A DNA stretch of 31,764 nucleotides from Smittium culicis (taxonomy: Eukaryota > Kickxellomycota > Harpellomycetes > Harpellales > Legeriomycetaceae), in the NCBI GenBank assembly GCA_001970855.1, contig LSSN01002208.1:1-31764 (forward strand), written 5' to 3'. Under the pieces are notes generated by a model. The model saw only the letters and a program-made list of their open reading frames with translations. It did no database searches and was not told the origin of the DNA. This document shows, in pieces, positions 21,289 through 31,764 of the stretch (positions within the stretch are counted from its first letter, which is position 1; each line of letters begins with the position of its first letter). The position numbers were made by a program, and so were the translations under genes.

Positions 21289-22985
21289 ACTTATTTAATT
21301 AAAATTTAATTTCGGAAACCTCAAATTAGTGAATTTTTTCTTTACTTTTATTCATTTCTGCTATTAACTAAAAGAAATATTGGTACACTTAAAAATTCTT
21401 CACTATCTACTAATTAGAAATTTATTTTACTTTATGTATAGAATTTAATTTGATAAAAAAAAAAACATTCAGTATCTCGTTTTATACTTTTTCTAATACT
21501 ATAAAAGTTATTATAAATCATTTTTAAATATTTTTGTTTATACTTTTAATATTCCTCAATATATATTAACTTTTTATTAGATGTACCTAGGTTTATATGA
21601 ATTTTTGAATAGTCTCTTTATTCCAAATCGTTATTAGAGACACTTTTATCGCTTATTATAAAAAAAAAAATTGATTAATATTTATCCTAAAAGAAAACAT
21701 AAAATGACGCTTCATTAATTACAATTACCAAAAAAAAAAAAACAAGAAAATGCTATTTATAGCTAATTTTGCGATGTCACAAGAAAAAGATCGTAATATA
21801 TGCTTGTATGTATTCATGGAAATTTGAAAATTTTTTTATGAGAGCTGAGGGAAAAAGGTGGAGGGCGGAAATAATACCGAATAATAACCAAGATTTCACC
21901 TAAAATTTGTAATTGGTTATCCTTTTTTTTTTTTTTTGCCTCAGAGTTTATTAAAAATTATCTAAAAGTATACAATAAACTAGTGAAAGATATTTAAAGA
22001 GCTAAAAAAATATTGTAAAAATAATTTCACAACAGACCATCCTCCGCCACTCTAGCAGCTTCATACCCACTGGGCATCGGTTTAAGGGGACTGGTGATTC
22101 ACTAATATTTTCATACTGGTTCATCCAAGATTTAATTTTGCTAAAACTAAGAAATCCAAAACGTTTTGATTAGCACTATATTTCCTCATATTTTTTTTAA
22201 TTAATTCAAATAAAAAAAGCTTTACTAATATTTTTCGAGTAGGTAATCAAATATCAATAACAATAGTTATAAAGTATTTATCGTAAATATTTTCAATATT
22301 TTATTTAGATTACTATTAATTGAAGACACTTATTTATTATTCAAAAATCCATTGATGTATACTATATACAATTTATAATACATTAACTATACCAGATACA
22401 ATTACAAAATATCTAATAGCTTATTATTTTTATATATATTTATCAAAATTCTGTAGCCTTAAAAAAAGGAATTAAACTTTATCTCTAGATTACTACTTTA
22501 TAAAATATTAGAAATGAAATGATAATCAAATTTTTGTGCTACATTCCAGTAATAGTTATTATATTTTCTAACATATTTAACTTTTAGAAAAATTTAATCT
22601 AGCTATTTATACGAAAGTAGTGAATTTGTAAATTGAAACTTATTGTGAAATAAATAAATAGTTAATTACAAATGTGAAAAATGGGTATAGTAATATTCAT
22701 GAAGCTAAGGTCGAAAAAAAATATCTAAAAATAAAATAATTATTAAATTAGGATTGCTATAGGATTTATTGTATTTACTTATTTACCAATAAATCTTTAT
22801 AAATTTGAGGATACAGAGTTCTCTAGAGTTATATCAAATACGCTCTATTTGATTCATTGTTATCGAATATGGACATAATTTTTGATTTCCTTGTTTTGAA
22901 TCTATTTAAAAAAAAAATCCAAGTTAAAAAAATCTGAAATTATAGGTGTAATAAAAGATAAATTAAATGATAATTAAGCTAAATA
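21289..22985. other. Convergent intergenic region with a GC-richer island
   Basis: 1.7 kb between the SET1 and RalGAP-beta-like 3' ends, mostly very AT-rich with A- and T-runs (a T-run at about 21924-21939). The exception is 22035-22110, clearly richer in G+C than its surroundings. A 55-codon frame without Met runs across the island on the plus strand (to TAG near 22173), containing SSSFIPTGHRFKGTGDSLIF. I cannot assign it to a gene, an RNA or an element. Confidence 0.45.
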
Positions 22986-25900
22986 TTACATTGATGAGTC
23001 TATTCCTAAAGTTTTGTTTATTGCTCTTTGAGTTTCTATTATTGTCAATGACAACAGGGTTGGTAGGTAGTCCACATTGACTATTGAATCATCAAAAATG
23101 GGGCCAGAACTCTAAATAAATAATAAATTATAGTTACAGGCCGGAAGAGATATCAGGGTAGAAATAAAGCTGAAAAATAGAATAAGTATTAAATAATTTT
23201 TTAAAAAATATATAGTTACCAAAAGCAAATAATCTGTATCTGATTGGCTTGTACTGTAAATAATTTTCTTGATATGCACTAACGATTCGTTCACATTATT
23301 TATGGGTGAAATTATGTAGAATACCCATAGCGGGTAGGAGCCTTCGAGTGAATCGATATCATAGTCATAATCTTCATTCCATAAGCTATTATCTAGAGAA
23401 AAGCTATTAGTCGTTGCAACACTATACGAGTCCACATCAAATTTATTAGGTGTTGACTTCAAGCCCATAATATTTTCGAAGTGCTTGTCTACCTTTTTAA
23501 TTCCAGTTATTCCCTCGCTCTGTAGCCGGAGAGAAAAGTGTAAGAGATCCATTGATTGGTGATTATCGCTAGTAGAATAGAAAATAAACTGGCTGGCGCC
23601 AAGTTCAGCAGCTGTTTCAATAGGTAAGAACTTGAGGCTATACCCAAGCGACTTTGGCAGTGTAAACTCTCTTTGTCCAACTTTAAGAGCTGAGTCTTTG
23701 TTGTCAATAGAAAAAGTATTTAGTTTATTGACTAAACTGAGATAGCTGGTCATTTTTTCTTCAGACTCTTCGTTCTGTAGATTTAATAAGTGTAATCCTG
23801 CTTTGATTTCTAAAAACGGAGCTAAAGTTTTCAAATCTTCCACTCTGAACCTAGACTCCAGGTCCACGTTCAACTTGTATGCTGCTTGGTCTGCCAAGAA
23901 TATTGGTAGCCTATACAAGTTCATCTTTCCTTGCTGGTTAGCCTCAAGATTCTTACCAATCGATTCAAACTCTGTCAAATGACTGAGATTAAACTTATCT
24001 TTAAGCTTTTCAGACTTTTCTGAAATCTGTGCCATGAAGTTATTTATGAATTTGACATCATTAATGTAGCTAGCACTTAATGAATCTATATAATTTTCCA
24101 TGTTTTCATTTTTATTTATTTGTGCATATTTTGCTCTATCCTGAAGGCTGCCATATCTATTGTAGTGATTTTTAATTGAAAGCGATGACTCATTTGTTGG
24201 TTGTCGTGAAGATCTTTTACCGTCTTTCTTTATGGGAGATTTGGTAAAAATCTCAGGGCTCGTAAGAGATTTGTTCATTCCCGAGAGCTCGTTTGTATTA
24301 CTGAGCTTACTATTATTATAATAGGATGAATTATTTTCTTGACCAGGCATATCCATCTGGCTGCTATCAATTAGCTGAGATGAGCTATTAACCATTGCAG
24401 ATCTCTGAAGCTTATTTATCAACTCTGATTCAAATATTGATTCTAAGTAACTGTCGTCATTGTACGAGTGGGGAATATTTATATTGTAAGGATGGGATCC
24501 ATATGGGCTATGGATTTCAATAGAAAACTCGTTATCGTTAATCTTGGCGACCCTAAGAAGCGTTGAAGATTCTTTGTAATAAAAGTACTCAACAGGTGAA
24601 AGCTTCTGGCCATAACTGTAGTTTGAAATTCTACCACCACTATCACTTTCAAACGGATCTATTACCCCTTGAATAAGCTTATCCTTTGATGGCCAAAGGC
24701 TGTCTAATGAGTATCCTAAATATGCTTGGTTCAAAAAATTCGCAAACTCAATAACAGTTCTATATAAATTAAAAACAACTCTCTGAGAGATATTAGTATT
24801 TGCAAACATGTTTTCGAAATCCACATTAGCATCAATATGCGAGTTTTCAACAAATTTGTTGATATAATAAGATAGAGGTTTTTCTTCAATAACCTCCTCA
24901 ATTATAGATGGTTCTTTAGCACGAGGTTTAGAAGTCCCGAAGTCACTTAAATGTGTATCAGCAATTTTAAGAGCATCGCCGACCATTCGCTTAGCCATTT
25001 TAACTCTGCTAGAGTTGAAAAAGCTTTTCTTTTTTGAGTTTGAAGGTGCTTCCAGAGATTTTACGGTACTTTCTTTAGTGTCAGTTTTTCTTAAGGGTAT
25101 CTCAGGCATAGGCGGAACCTGTGGTAAAGCTTGAGTGTTAATATTAGACGACATAGACTGCGAATTTAACTCAGCAGAGCTGGTAAAAGAGTTGGAAAAC
25201 ATAATACTTTCTGAATTTTCGATCGCATTAGACTCGAATTTAGGAATTATTTGGTTTTGAGATGGTTTGAACAAATTTGGGTTCTTGTTCAACTTGATCA
25301 GAGTATTAATATTCATTGAAGTTTTCCAAATTTTAGAAATCTTTTCTGAAATTTCCTCATTATTTATTAACCAATTGTTCTGATTAATCCACCAGCGTAA
25401 GCACAGAAGTATTTCGGTAGTTACTTGGAAATAAACTCCCTAAATTTAAAATTTATTGTTTTTAAATAATTTAATTTAATTTTTCAAAAGAAAAATTACA
25501 GCATTAATACAGTAAATAAAAAATTTGATTATTTTATTTTATGGCTGAATTTACCTCAATTACAAGATCTATTATAGCAAAGAATAGGCCATAAAGCTCA
25601 GCTATGACTTTTTTTGCTAAATATTCTTCAACACCATGTTTCAGCACAATGCTCATTTGCCTTAATCCACGGATTATCTGAAGCTCACGGTCTCCAGGAT
25701 CTTTGGCTTGAGAGAGCTATTTAAAAAGCGAAAATTATTAAAATAAAAATGACTTTGATTATAAATAATTTTTAAGAGTATAGAAATTTTGAATAATTTG
25801 CGGAGGGAAGATAGTAGTTATGAAAATTTTATACCTCAGATAATAGTAATTCTACAGTTCTGACACAGAGTTCGTTTGATTTTTGCGAGTCTTGCATGGA

Positions 25901-28900
25901 TATCAGTAGGATAGTATTAACTAATATGCTCATATTTTCGCTATTTTTTTCGTATGAGACTGAAAGGAGTAGATCGGGCAGTAAAAGCTCGTAAATCTAT
26001 TAATACATAATTTAAAAAAATATTTTAATAAATATTTGATGCGCTAGATAAAATAAAGCGTATAATATGCTACAATATTAATAATAATATGATCAAAGGA
26101 TAGCCAATTCCCAAGCTAATAGAAAGAAATATGATGGAAAAAATAAATCTATATTGGGTTAAAAACTGTACCTCTTGCATATTTTTTGGCACATTAGGTT
26201 CAACATTTGAGTTGACATCATTGAAAATTTTGATGCTCGAATCGAAAGAAATGTTGTCCGGGCTATTTGAAAATAGACCATTTCTGTTTGGGCGGAAAAT
26301 GGTTATTTCATTTTGTGAGTTCATAGCAAGATTCTGGATGGAATAGTTAAATAATGATTCTTGATTATCAATCGGAGTATCAGAGAAAGCATCAGGTGGT
26401 GGAGGAATGTCTGTATAAGTTTCTGGAACGATACTTGGACTAACTTGTTGCTGTATACTACTTTCGGGAAGAGATGTTTTAGAGTCATTTTTGTTATCAG
26501 TGACATAGTTTCTGTACGGATCTTTTTCTATGCTATTAACAAGTTCGATCTGGCTATTTGTTTGCGAAAATACAAGTAGATAAGATAAAATTCGTGATGA
26601 GCTTGATCTAATTTTATCTGGGCTAACAGCGATAGTTAATACAGGTGAAAGCTAATAAAAAAGAAACACAACTTTTTAATTATTGATATAATTTAAAAAA
26701 TGTACAAAGAGAGACAAAAAATTACTGTGGGTAAGACTTGCTGTATTGAAAATGTATAGTCCCAAACAAAGGCTCTAATTCCTGGAAAATCAGAGATTAC
26801 TAAATTTTTTCCATGAACTAAAATCGATTGTAAACAATCAATATTGTTGAAAGCCTAAAAAAATAGAATAATTGTACATTTCAGATATTTAAAATTTCAA
26901 ATATTAATAATAATACTAGTTGTATGAAACAATAAATTTATTATTGTATAAAAATTATCGTTACTTGTCTAAGGGCTAAGTAGAACAACTCTATGTACTT
27001 AGTGTGAGGAACTTCGTTCCTAGAATACGCTCTACTAAAAATTTCACACAGCATTGAAATTGCTATATTTCGAGATTGGGAAACCCTATTTAAATCAAAA
27101 AAAAAATTATTGAGCTTCATTGTCAATTGAAAAAATGCAAAGCAAAACGAGATGGATCTTCAAATATAAAAAAAAACTAATCTATAGTAAAGTGATGAAT
27201 AAATGAAAGTTACTTGTAATTGTTCGAGAATGTTTTAAGCACAGCGTTAAATAGGTGATCACCGATCATGTCCAGTATAGTATTACTGCTGGGCCCTTTA
27301 ATATAAGTTTGATATTTCTATAAAATAAGTATTCAAAAATAAGATATTAAGAAGAGGAAATAAAAAAAAATTTTTAGATTATGACTATATAAAGAATATT
27401 TTTATGATAATGCGTGAAATAAAACATGTTTGAAAAGTGAGAATGTGTAATTACAATGTCTAATTTTTTATTTATTAGTGTATAATCCATATCGATTAGC
27501 TCGCGAACAATTGTAGATAATCCCTAAATGTAAGTTATCAAAAAAATAAAATAAAAATATGCATAAAAAGTTAATAGATATGAAATGGAAATGACTAAGG
27601 TGATTTTTTTCTAAAAAAAAAAATTGTAAAACTAAAATAGAAATAATATTAAGTTTACATTAACAGCAGCCCTGAAACTGTCTTCGTTGAGTAAGTGTAT
27701 AGATTGGATTAAATCTATAAAGTTTATTTATTATTATTTAAAAAATAAGATTAAATCATTCAATTCGATTTAGTAGAGGAAACCTTATAAGAATAATTTG
27801 ATAAAATACATCTAATAATCCGAAATTAATAAATCTTACTTAGCAGTCTAGGCCACGTGAATAGGATATAAGAATCTGAGAGATCGAGCTTAATGAATCG
27901 ATTGCGGCTAAAGTTTGTAAGAGAAGAAATTGAGAAAAAATTTTATTGTTTAGAGCTTTTCGATTTTGAGGAATGATACAATATAAAAATGAATGTCAAA
28001 AAAAAATAAAAATAATAAAAATTACCCAAGCTCAAGGACTAAGGACTGAGTACCGATTCTAGGGTCGTTATCGTATAAAATTCTACATGATCTTCTAGTA
28101 AACGATACAGATGCAGTTGAGACGTCACTAACTACTTGCGAACGATGAGTCCAGAATTTTATTCGATACTAAAACCGATAAAAATTAATTGTGTGAGATA
28201 GATTTAATTGATAATTATCCGGTTGGAAAAATTAAAAAAATATAAATATAAATATAAATATAAATAATAAGGAATAAAGGAGAGGGGGAGAGGGGAGATT
28301 TTTATATCCTAAAAAAAAGTAAGTAAAAAAGGGAGTGGGGGCTAAATAACTTACAATAAGTGTGCTCCACATTTTATCATCGACAGTTTCAGTTCTAAAC
28401 CATACTTCAAAGAAGTTCTATATAAGGATTAAAGAAAATTTTGAATTATAATATGATTGAAAAAGTAAAAAATAAAGATTCTAGAAAGAAAGAAAAAAAA
28501 GAGTAGATTAAAAGTATGTGAAAAATGAAAATATATGGGATACCTTCATCAAAAGTTCACTGATCGAAGTACCAACACCTGCCCACATGGGGTCAGTTTG
28601 TCTATAAATTCTTTCGAAATCGATAATTTCTTCATTTTCGTTTCCTTGTTTTAGGCAAAAATCGGCAACACCAGTTATGGATTTAACGACAGTTTGTATG
28701 ATAGTTTTCCTCCAAATATTGCTTGGATTAATTCTAGTTAGTACAGTGAATATCATCAGTACTGTTTTGAGCAGTTCAGTATACTTTTCAGTTGGTGTGT
28801 AGGCATGTTTATTCTGTTGAATATCTTCTGTAAAGGATATAGAAGGTTTTGTCGAGCTAGATTTTTGTACTTGAGATTTGAATCCCAAAATTCCTCTTTT

Positions 28901-29576
28901 TATTTTAGTCGCTGAATTTTCAGGGGTTGGTTCTAATTCTACTGGAACTGGGGCAGGATCCTCTACTTCTGGCTTCGGAATGTCAGTACTAATTGCGCCA
29001 GTGGTACTGTATGGTCGTGGGTTGAATAAAAGGACCAGTTCAAATATGATTTTCTATATTATTTTATATAAATAACAATAGTGGTGGTAAGATAATGTGG
29101 CGAATATTTTAAAAATAATTTTTTATAAATATTTACTTTTAAAAAGCCATCGATTTCTTCATGTTGTAGGTATTTCGGTCTGAGATTAGGCTTCAATAGC
29201 CATATTTGATATACTTCAACAGAATGTTTAATAGTATCAACAAATTCAATAGGGAGAAGTAATCCTTGTACTAGGAGTGCATGTGCCCAGTCGAACTGTG
29301 CTTTAGTTGAAAAATGAGTTGATTTTTCGTCTTCGTCCTTTAGTAAAGGAAGTAAACCCAGTAACATTTGATTAATGTTACTTGCTGGTAAACTCGACAA
29401 AAGAGTATTATCTAAGTGAGGTGATTTAAATAACAGAATTCAAAGGTTATTACTCTAGTATATTTTAAATAATAGAGATACGAAAGTAAAGAAAAGCGGA
29501 ATTATTGTATAAGTATCTTACATTGCTTTTCTTCATTATCTATCAGCCCTATATGATAAAGCCATTCCAGCCCCAT
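22986..29576 (-). CDS. RALGAPB: RalGAP beta subunit-like protein (RALGAPB family), about 16 exons
   Basis: In animals the beta subunit is the non-catalytic partner that stabilises RalGAP-alpha, a GAP for Ral GTPases. Exons, minus strand: 29576-29522, 29411-29137, 29053-28544, 28417-28355, 28168-28026, 27907-27840, 27714-27659, 27523-27455, 27317-27214, 27085-26965, 26854-26726, 26651-26172, 25996-25835, 25716-25555, 25439-23220, 23111-22986. All have GT/AG borders and compatible phases; product about 1580 aa (human 1494). Similarity is collinear: N-terminal EWLYHIGLIDNEE; LLVQGLLLPIEFVD then SVEVYQIWLL; IIFELVLLFNPRPY; NFFEVWF; SNTILDMIGDHLFNAVL; ISMLCEIFSRAYSRNEVP then IELFYLALRQ; EILLCLRWWINQNNWL. 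From about 1305 comes a RapGAP-like fold ending GPIFDDSIVNVDYLP. A Ser/Asn-rich linker lies near 1080-1190. The last splice is uncertain (see findings). Upstream exons are short, so single-frame annotation would catch only the 2.2-kb exon. Confidence 0.82.
23112..23219 (-). other. Last intron of the RalGAP-beta-like gene (ambiguous)
   Basis: GTAACT...TTTAG, 108 nt, joins YLLL to SSGPIFDDS in phase 0 and is of normal size for this gene (74-186 nt). Alternatively a 50-nt intron (23219-23170, ending TTTTTCAG) leaves a 32-nt exon reading LYFYPDISSGL, then a 28-nt intron (23137-23110). The internal piece resembles the FIHPLNTGLF strand of animal RalGAP-beta. Confidence 0.5.
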
Positions 29577-30656
29577 TTTAAATCTATTACTTCAAGGTAT
29601 GCGAGTGTATATGCAATTGAAGTTAGAAAAAGCTAACCGAAAATGATAAGGCTGAATAATTAAGGATAAATATGTAAAATACGATATGACTAAGCGCTTA
29701 AGTATAAATGATTCTAATATTTAATAATTTCGATGGATTAGAAAAGTAAAGAACATATTTATAGATTATTTGATATGGAAATAATAAGGTTTACTTGATC
29801 CTGAAATTAAAGTTAAAAACTGTGCACATTTTTGCAAAAAATTAAAGGTATTTTATTTTGGATCGTTATTAGCTCCGATAATGATCTATTTGCAGGTTTT
29901 TATTATTAAATTAGGGTAAGCAGTCCCGTGAAATTCGATGTTTTTTTAGATTTGAAGCTGAGTGATTGGTTCAAAGATTATTTCCCGTTTAAGCGAATTA
30001 TTTGCGCTGAAAGTATCAGTTAAGCAATAAAATTCTGCACTAATATAACAGCTAAAGCCAGTAAGCTCTATAGTGTTGTTATTTTTAGTTCCTGAAAAGC
30101 GTTTTTTTTTGGCAAAATATGGTCACTTAGATCAGTATCCATTTACTATTGGGCTAATAATCACGTTCATTCACTCAATAAATTACGTAGATTACATAAC
30201 CGCATCAAGCTTTTATATGAGTTACTCATACGATATTCTTATTGCCCAAAACAAATCCTTACTCTTTTCTGACCAACGCGCTTTAACCCTTTCACTCGCG
30301 GTAGACTATTTTTCAACTACAAAATATAGCAAATAAGATTCAGCTAAAATAATTTATTTCTGAGTTATTATAACCTATTGGTATATTAATAAATAACAGC
30401 AAATAATAAACCTGCTTTTAAATCTTAAACGAATCAAAAATATAATTTTTTTAAAAAGTGTTGGACTTGAAAGGGCTGATAAATAGATTCGGGAAATTCT
30501 TTTCATAGAGTGCGCTTTTGAGATTAATGAGCTACACTGTATGAAATTTCTTATTTAATTAATATCCAGTAAATAAAATCGTCTGTTTTTTATAGCAAAT
30601 AATACTTTTAGAATTAAATGGATAATGGAAATTCTTACATATTCTGCCAATAATAG
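29577..30656. other. Upstream region of the RalGAP-beta-like gene
   Basis: About 1.1 kb with no supported gene. It should contain the gene's promoter, but no element is distinct. An 87-codon plus-strand ORF (30073-30336) has no recognisable domain and its last third overlaps a repeat terminus (from 30284). It is probably chance or repeat-derived. Confidence 0.45.
30284..30340 (+). repeat. TTAA + CCCTTTCA terminus, diverged copy
   Basis: TTTAACCCTTTCACTCGCGG followed by TAGACTATTTTTCAACTAC resembles the start of the tandem unit at 31587 (TTTAACCCTTTCAGGGGTGG, then TTGGCTTTTTTTGAACTACC). A TTAA followed by CCCTTT-GCGG is how many piggyBac-type terminal repeats begin. Only the terminus is recognisable. 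Confidence 0.45.
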
Positions 30657-30721
30657 TTTTAAATGTAAATTAATCAGTCCAATAACTTTAAGCTGCAACA
30701 AAGTGCTTTCTTTGTTCAGAA
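30657..30721 (+). repeat. Inverted repeat, left arm
   Basis: 65 bp that match the reverse complement of 31152-31216 at 64 of 65 positions (one G/T difference). Weaker similarity extends beyond both ends of the arm. On the minus strand it reads NKESTLLQLKVIGLINLHL, part of a 74-codon open frame. Confidence 0.88.
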
Positions 30722-31151
30722 ACTCCCATTTGTTGATTCGTCTGTAATATATTGGAGATTCGAATGAAAAGCGGATCATTTTCCATCATATTTTTCCTTC
30801 ACTAAAAATTCTATTTGTGTTATAAATCCAATTATAACAAACTAGCAAATAGATTAGATAGTTTAGCCTATAAAATCTCCTGATTTTTTGTAACAAATAA
30901 AATCCAAAGGAAAAATAGTTCCTCCCATCATAAGAATCTCCCGTATAACAATTTATTGTTTGCTACAATTCTACATTAAATCAACATTTGAATCAGTCTC
31001 AGAATTAGATCTTTTTTATTTAACCCGTTTTTTATAATAGCTACATCAAAATGCCCCTACTAATCGTATAAAGGGGATAATTCAGTGTACCAATAAATAA
31101 AAATTGCTATTCTGTTTCATTTTAGCAAATTAGTACAAATAATATGCGAGA

Positions 31152-31216
31152 TTCTGAACAAAGAAAGCACTTTGTTTCAGCTTAAAGTTATTGGACTGAT
31201 TAATTTACATTTAAAA
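31152..31216 (-). repeat. Inverted repeat, right arm
   Basis: Partner of 30657-30721, with a 430-bp spacer. On the plus strand it reads NKESTLFQLKVIGLINLHL, so both arms keep the same protein-like frame. That suggests two inverted fragments of a formerly coding element, or a foldback element. I do not recognise the protein. Confidence 0.88.
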
Positions 31217-31435
31217 TTTTTGTTGGCCGAATTGAAAAGGCATTTCAATTTTTCTATTAGCTTATTTCGTTATTAAATTATTATTTGCTAAAAATAGCCT
31301 TAGATTTTTTTTATTGGAATAAATATAAAAATTAAAATTCATACACTTTAACACTTTAAACTATAAAACGACTCCTTCATAAAGAATCTCGCATTTACAA
31401 ATAATAATTATTAGCTTTGTTATAAAATGTCTACT

Positions 31436-31586
31436 TTGCCCTTTCAGCGCGGTTGGCTTATTTTAGACAGCCATATTTACCCAACCAAACGAAAAAAATG
31501 ATATTAAATTGTTTGCTATCAATTTTAATGCATCCGATAACTAATATTTTATATTCATCTTATCCAATTATGATTTTTTAAGCTAG
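31436..31586 (+). repeat. Tandem repeat unit A (about 150 bp)
   Basis: Starts TTGCCCTTTCAGCGCGGTTG and aligns across its length with the next unit. Shared blocks are CCAACCAAACGAAAA, TCAATTTTAA/GTAAATTTTAA, and a closing CCAATTA + TTTTTAAG. Confidence 0.75.
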
Positions 31587-31764
31587 TTTAACCCTTTCAG
31601 GGGTGGTTGGCTTTTTTTGAACTACCAAAATTATCCAACCAAACGAAAACATGATAAATAAACTTAATATAGTAAAAAATTATTGGCTGGTAAATTTTAA
31701 GCGCCCAATAATAAGTATATATAAAATAGTTTAACCAATTACAATTTTTAAGAAAGTTTAAGAG
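31587..31764 (+). repeat. Tandem repeat unit B (runs to window edge)
   Basis: Starts TTTAACCCTTTCAGGGGTGG. Same block order as unit A, somewhat longer through small insertions, and ends TTTTTAAG-AAAGTTTAAG at the edge, where another unit could begin. Two direct units plus the lone copy at 30284 suggest a local satellite grown from a transposon end. Confidence 0.72.

Noticed and set aside
23110..23137. 28-nt intron as the preferred model
   Set aside because: Every other intron in the gene model is at least 74 nt, and a single 108-nt intron covers the same region in frame; kept only as an alternative.
26070..26324. 84-codon minus-strand ORF as a separate protein
   Set aside because: It is the end of an exon of the RalGAP-beta-like gene (26651-26172) read into the next intron.
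28240..28265. TATAAA-type short tandem repeat (ATAAATATAAATATAAATAT)
   Set aside because: Simple AT microsatellite inside an intron; no array structure.
30073..30336. 87-codon ORF as a gene
   Set aside because: No recognisable domain or splice partner, and its 3' third runs through a repeat terminus.

Overview
The window reads as nuclear DNA of an AT-rich eukaryote. Spliceosomal introns, a fungal-type Set1 and a Nup160/Nup120-type nucleoporin point to a fungus. Several RalGAP-beta-like segments, very high A+T and DIRS-type retroelement relics fit an early-diverging (zygomycete-grade, perhaps Kickxellomycotina) fungus. That placement is inference; no marker here fixes the species.

Layout, left to right. 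Positions 1-2697 hold a badly decayed relic of a DIRS-like tyrosine-recombinase retrotransposon on the minus strand, cut by the window edge. A 516-bp non-autonomous DNA transposon with pogo-like ends and TA target duplication sits at 3400-3915. Then come an intronless Nup160-type nucleoporin gene (4193-9898, +) and, convergent with it, a two-exon UCH37/UCHL5-type deubiquitinase gene (11287-10193, -). A second, better preserved DIRS-like relic (12143-16174, -) follows, with matching inverted ends and fossils of gag, reverse transcriptase, RNase H and tyrosine recombinase. Next is a three-exon SET1 histone H3K4 methyltransferase gene (17681-21288, +). Convergent with it is a gene of about 16 exons (29576-22986, -) whose assembled product resembles the RalGAP beta subunit along most of its length. 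The right end (about 30280-31764) is repeat-rich: a 65-bp inverted repeat, a tandem repeat, and TTAA-flanked CCCTTTCA termini like piggyBac ends.

The four host genes are unrelated housekeeping or regulatory genes: nuclear pore scaffold, proteasome/INO80-associated deubiquitination, COMPASS chromatin methylation, and small-GTPase control. They form two convergent pairs separated by the 4-kb retroelement relic. Intron density is very uneven: 0, 1, 2 and about 15. The most useful results are the RALGAPB-like exon model, the doubtful 3' end of that gene, and the recognition that most of the apparently empty DNA is decayed DIRS, pogo-like and foldback repeat material.
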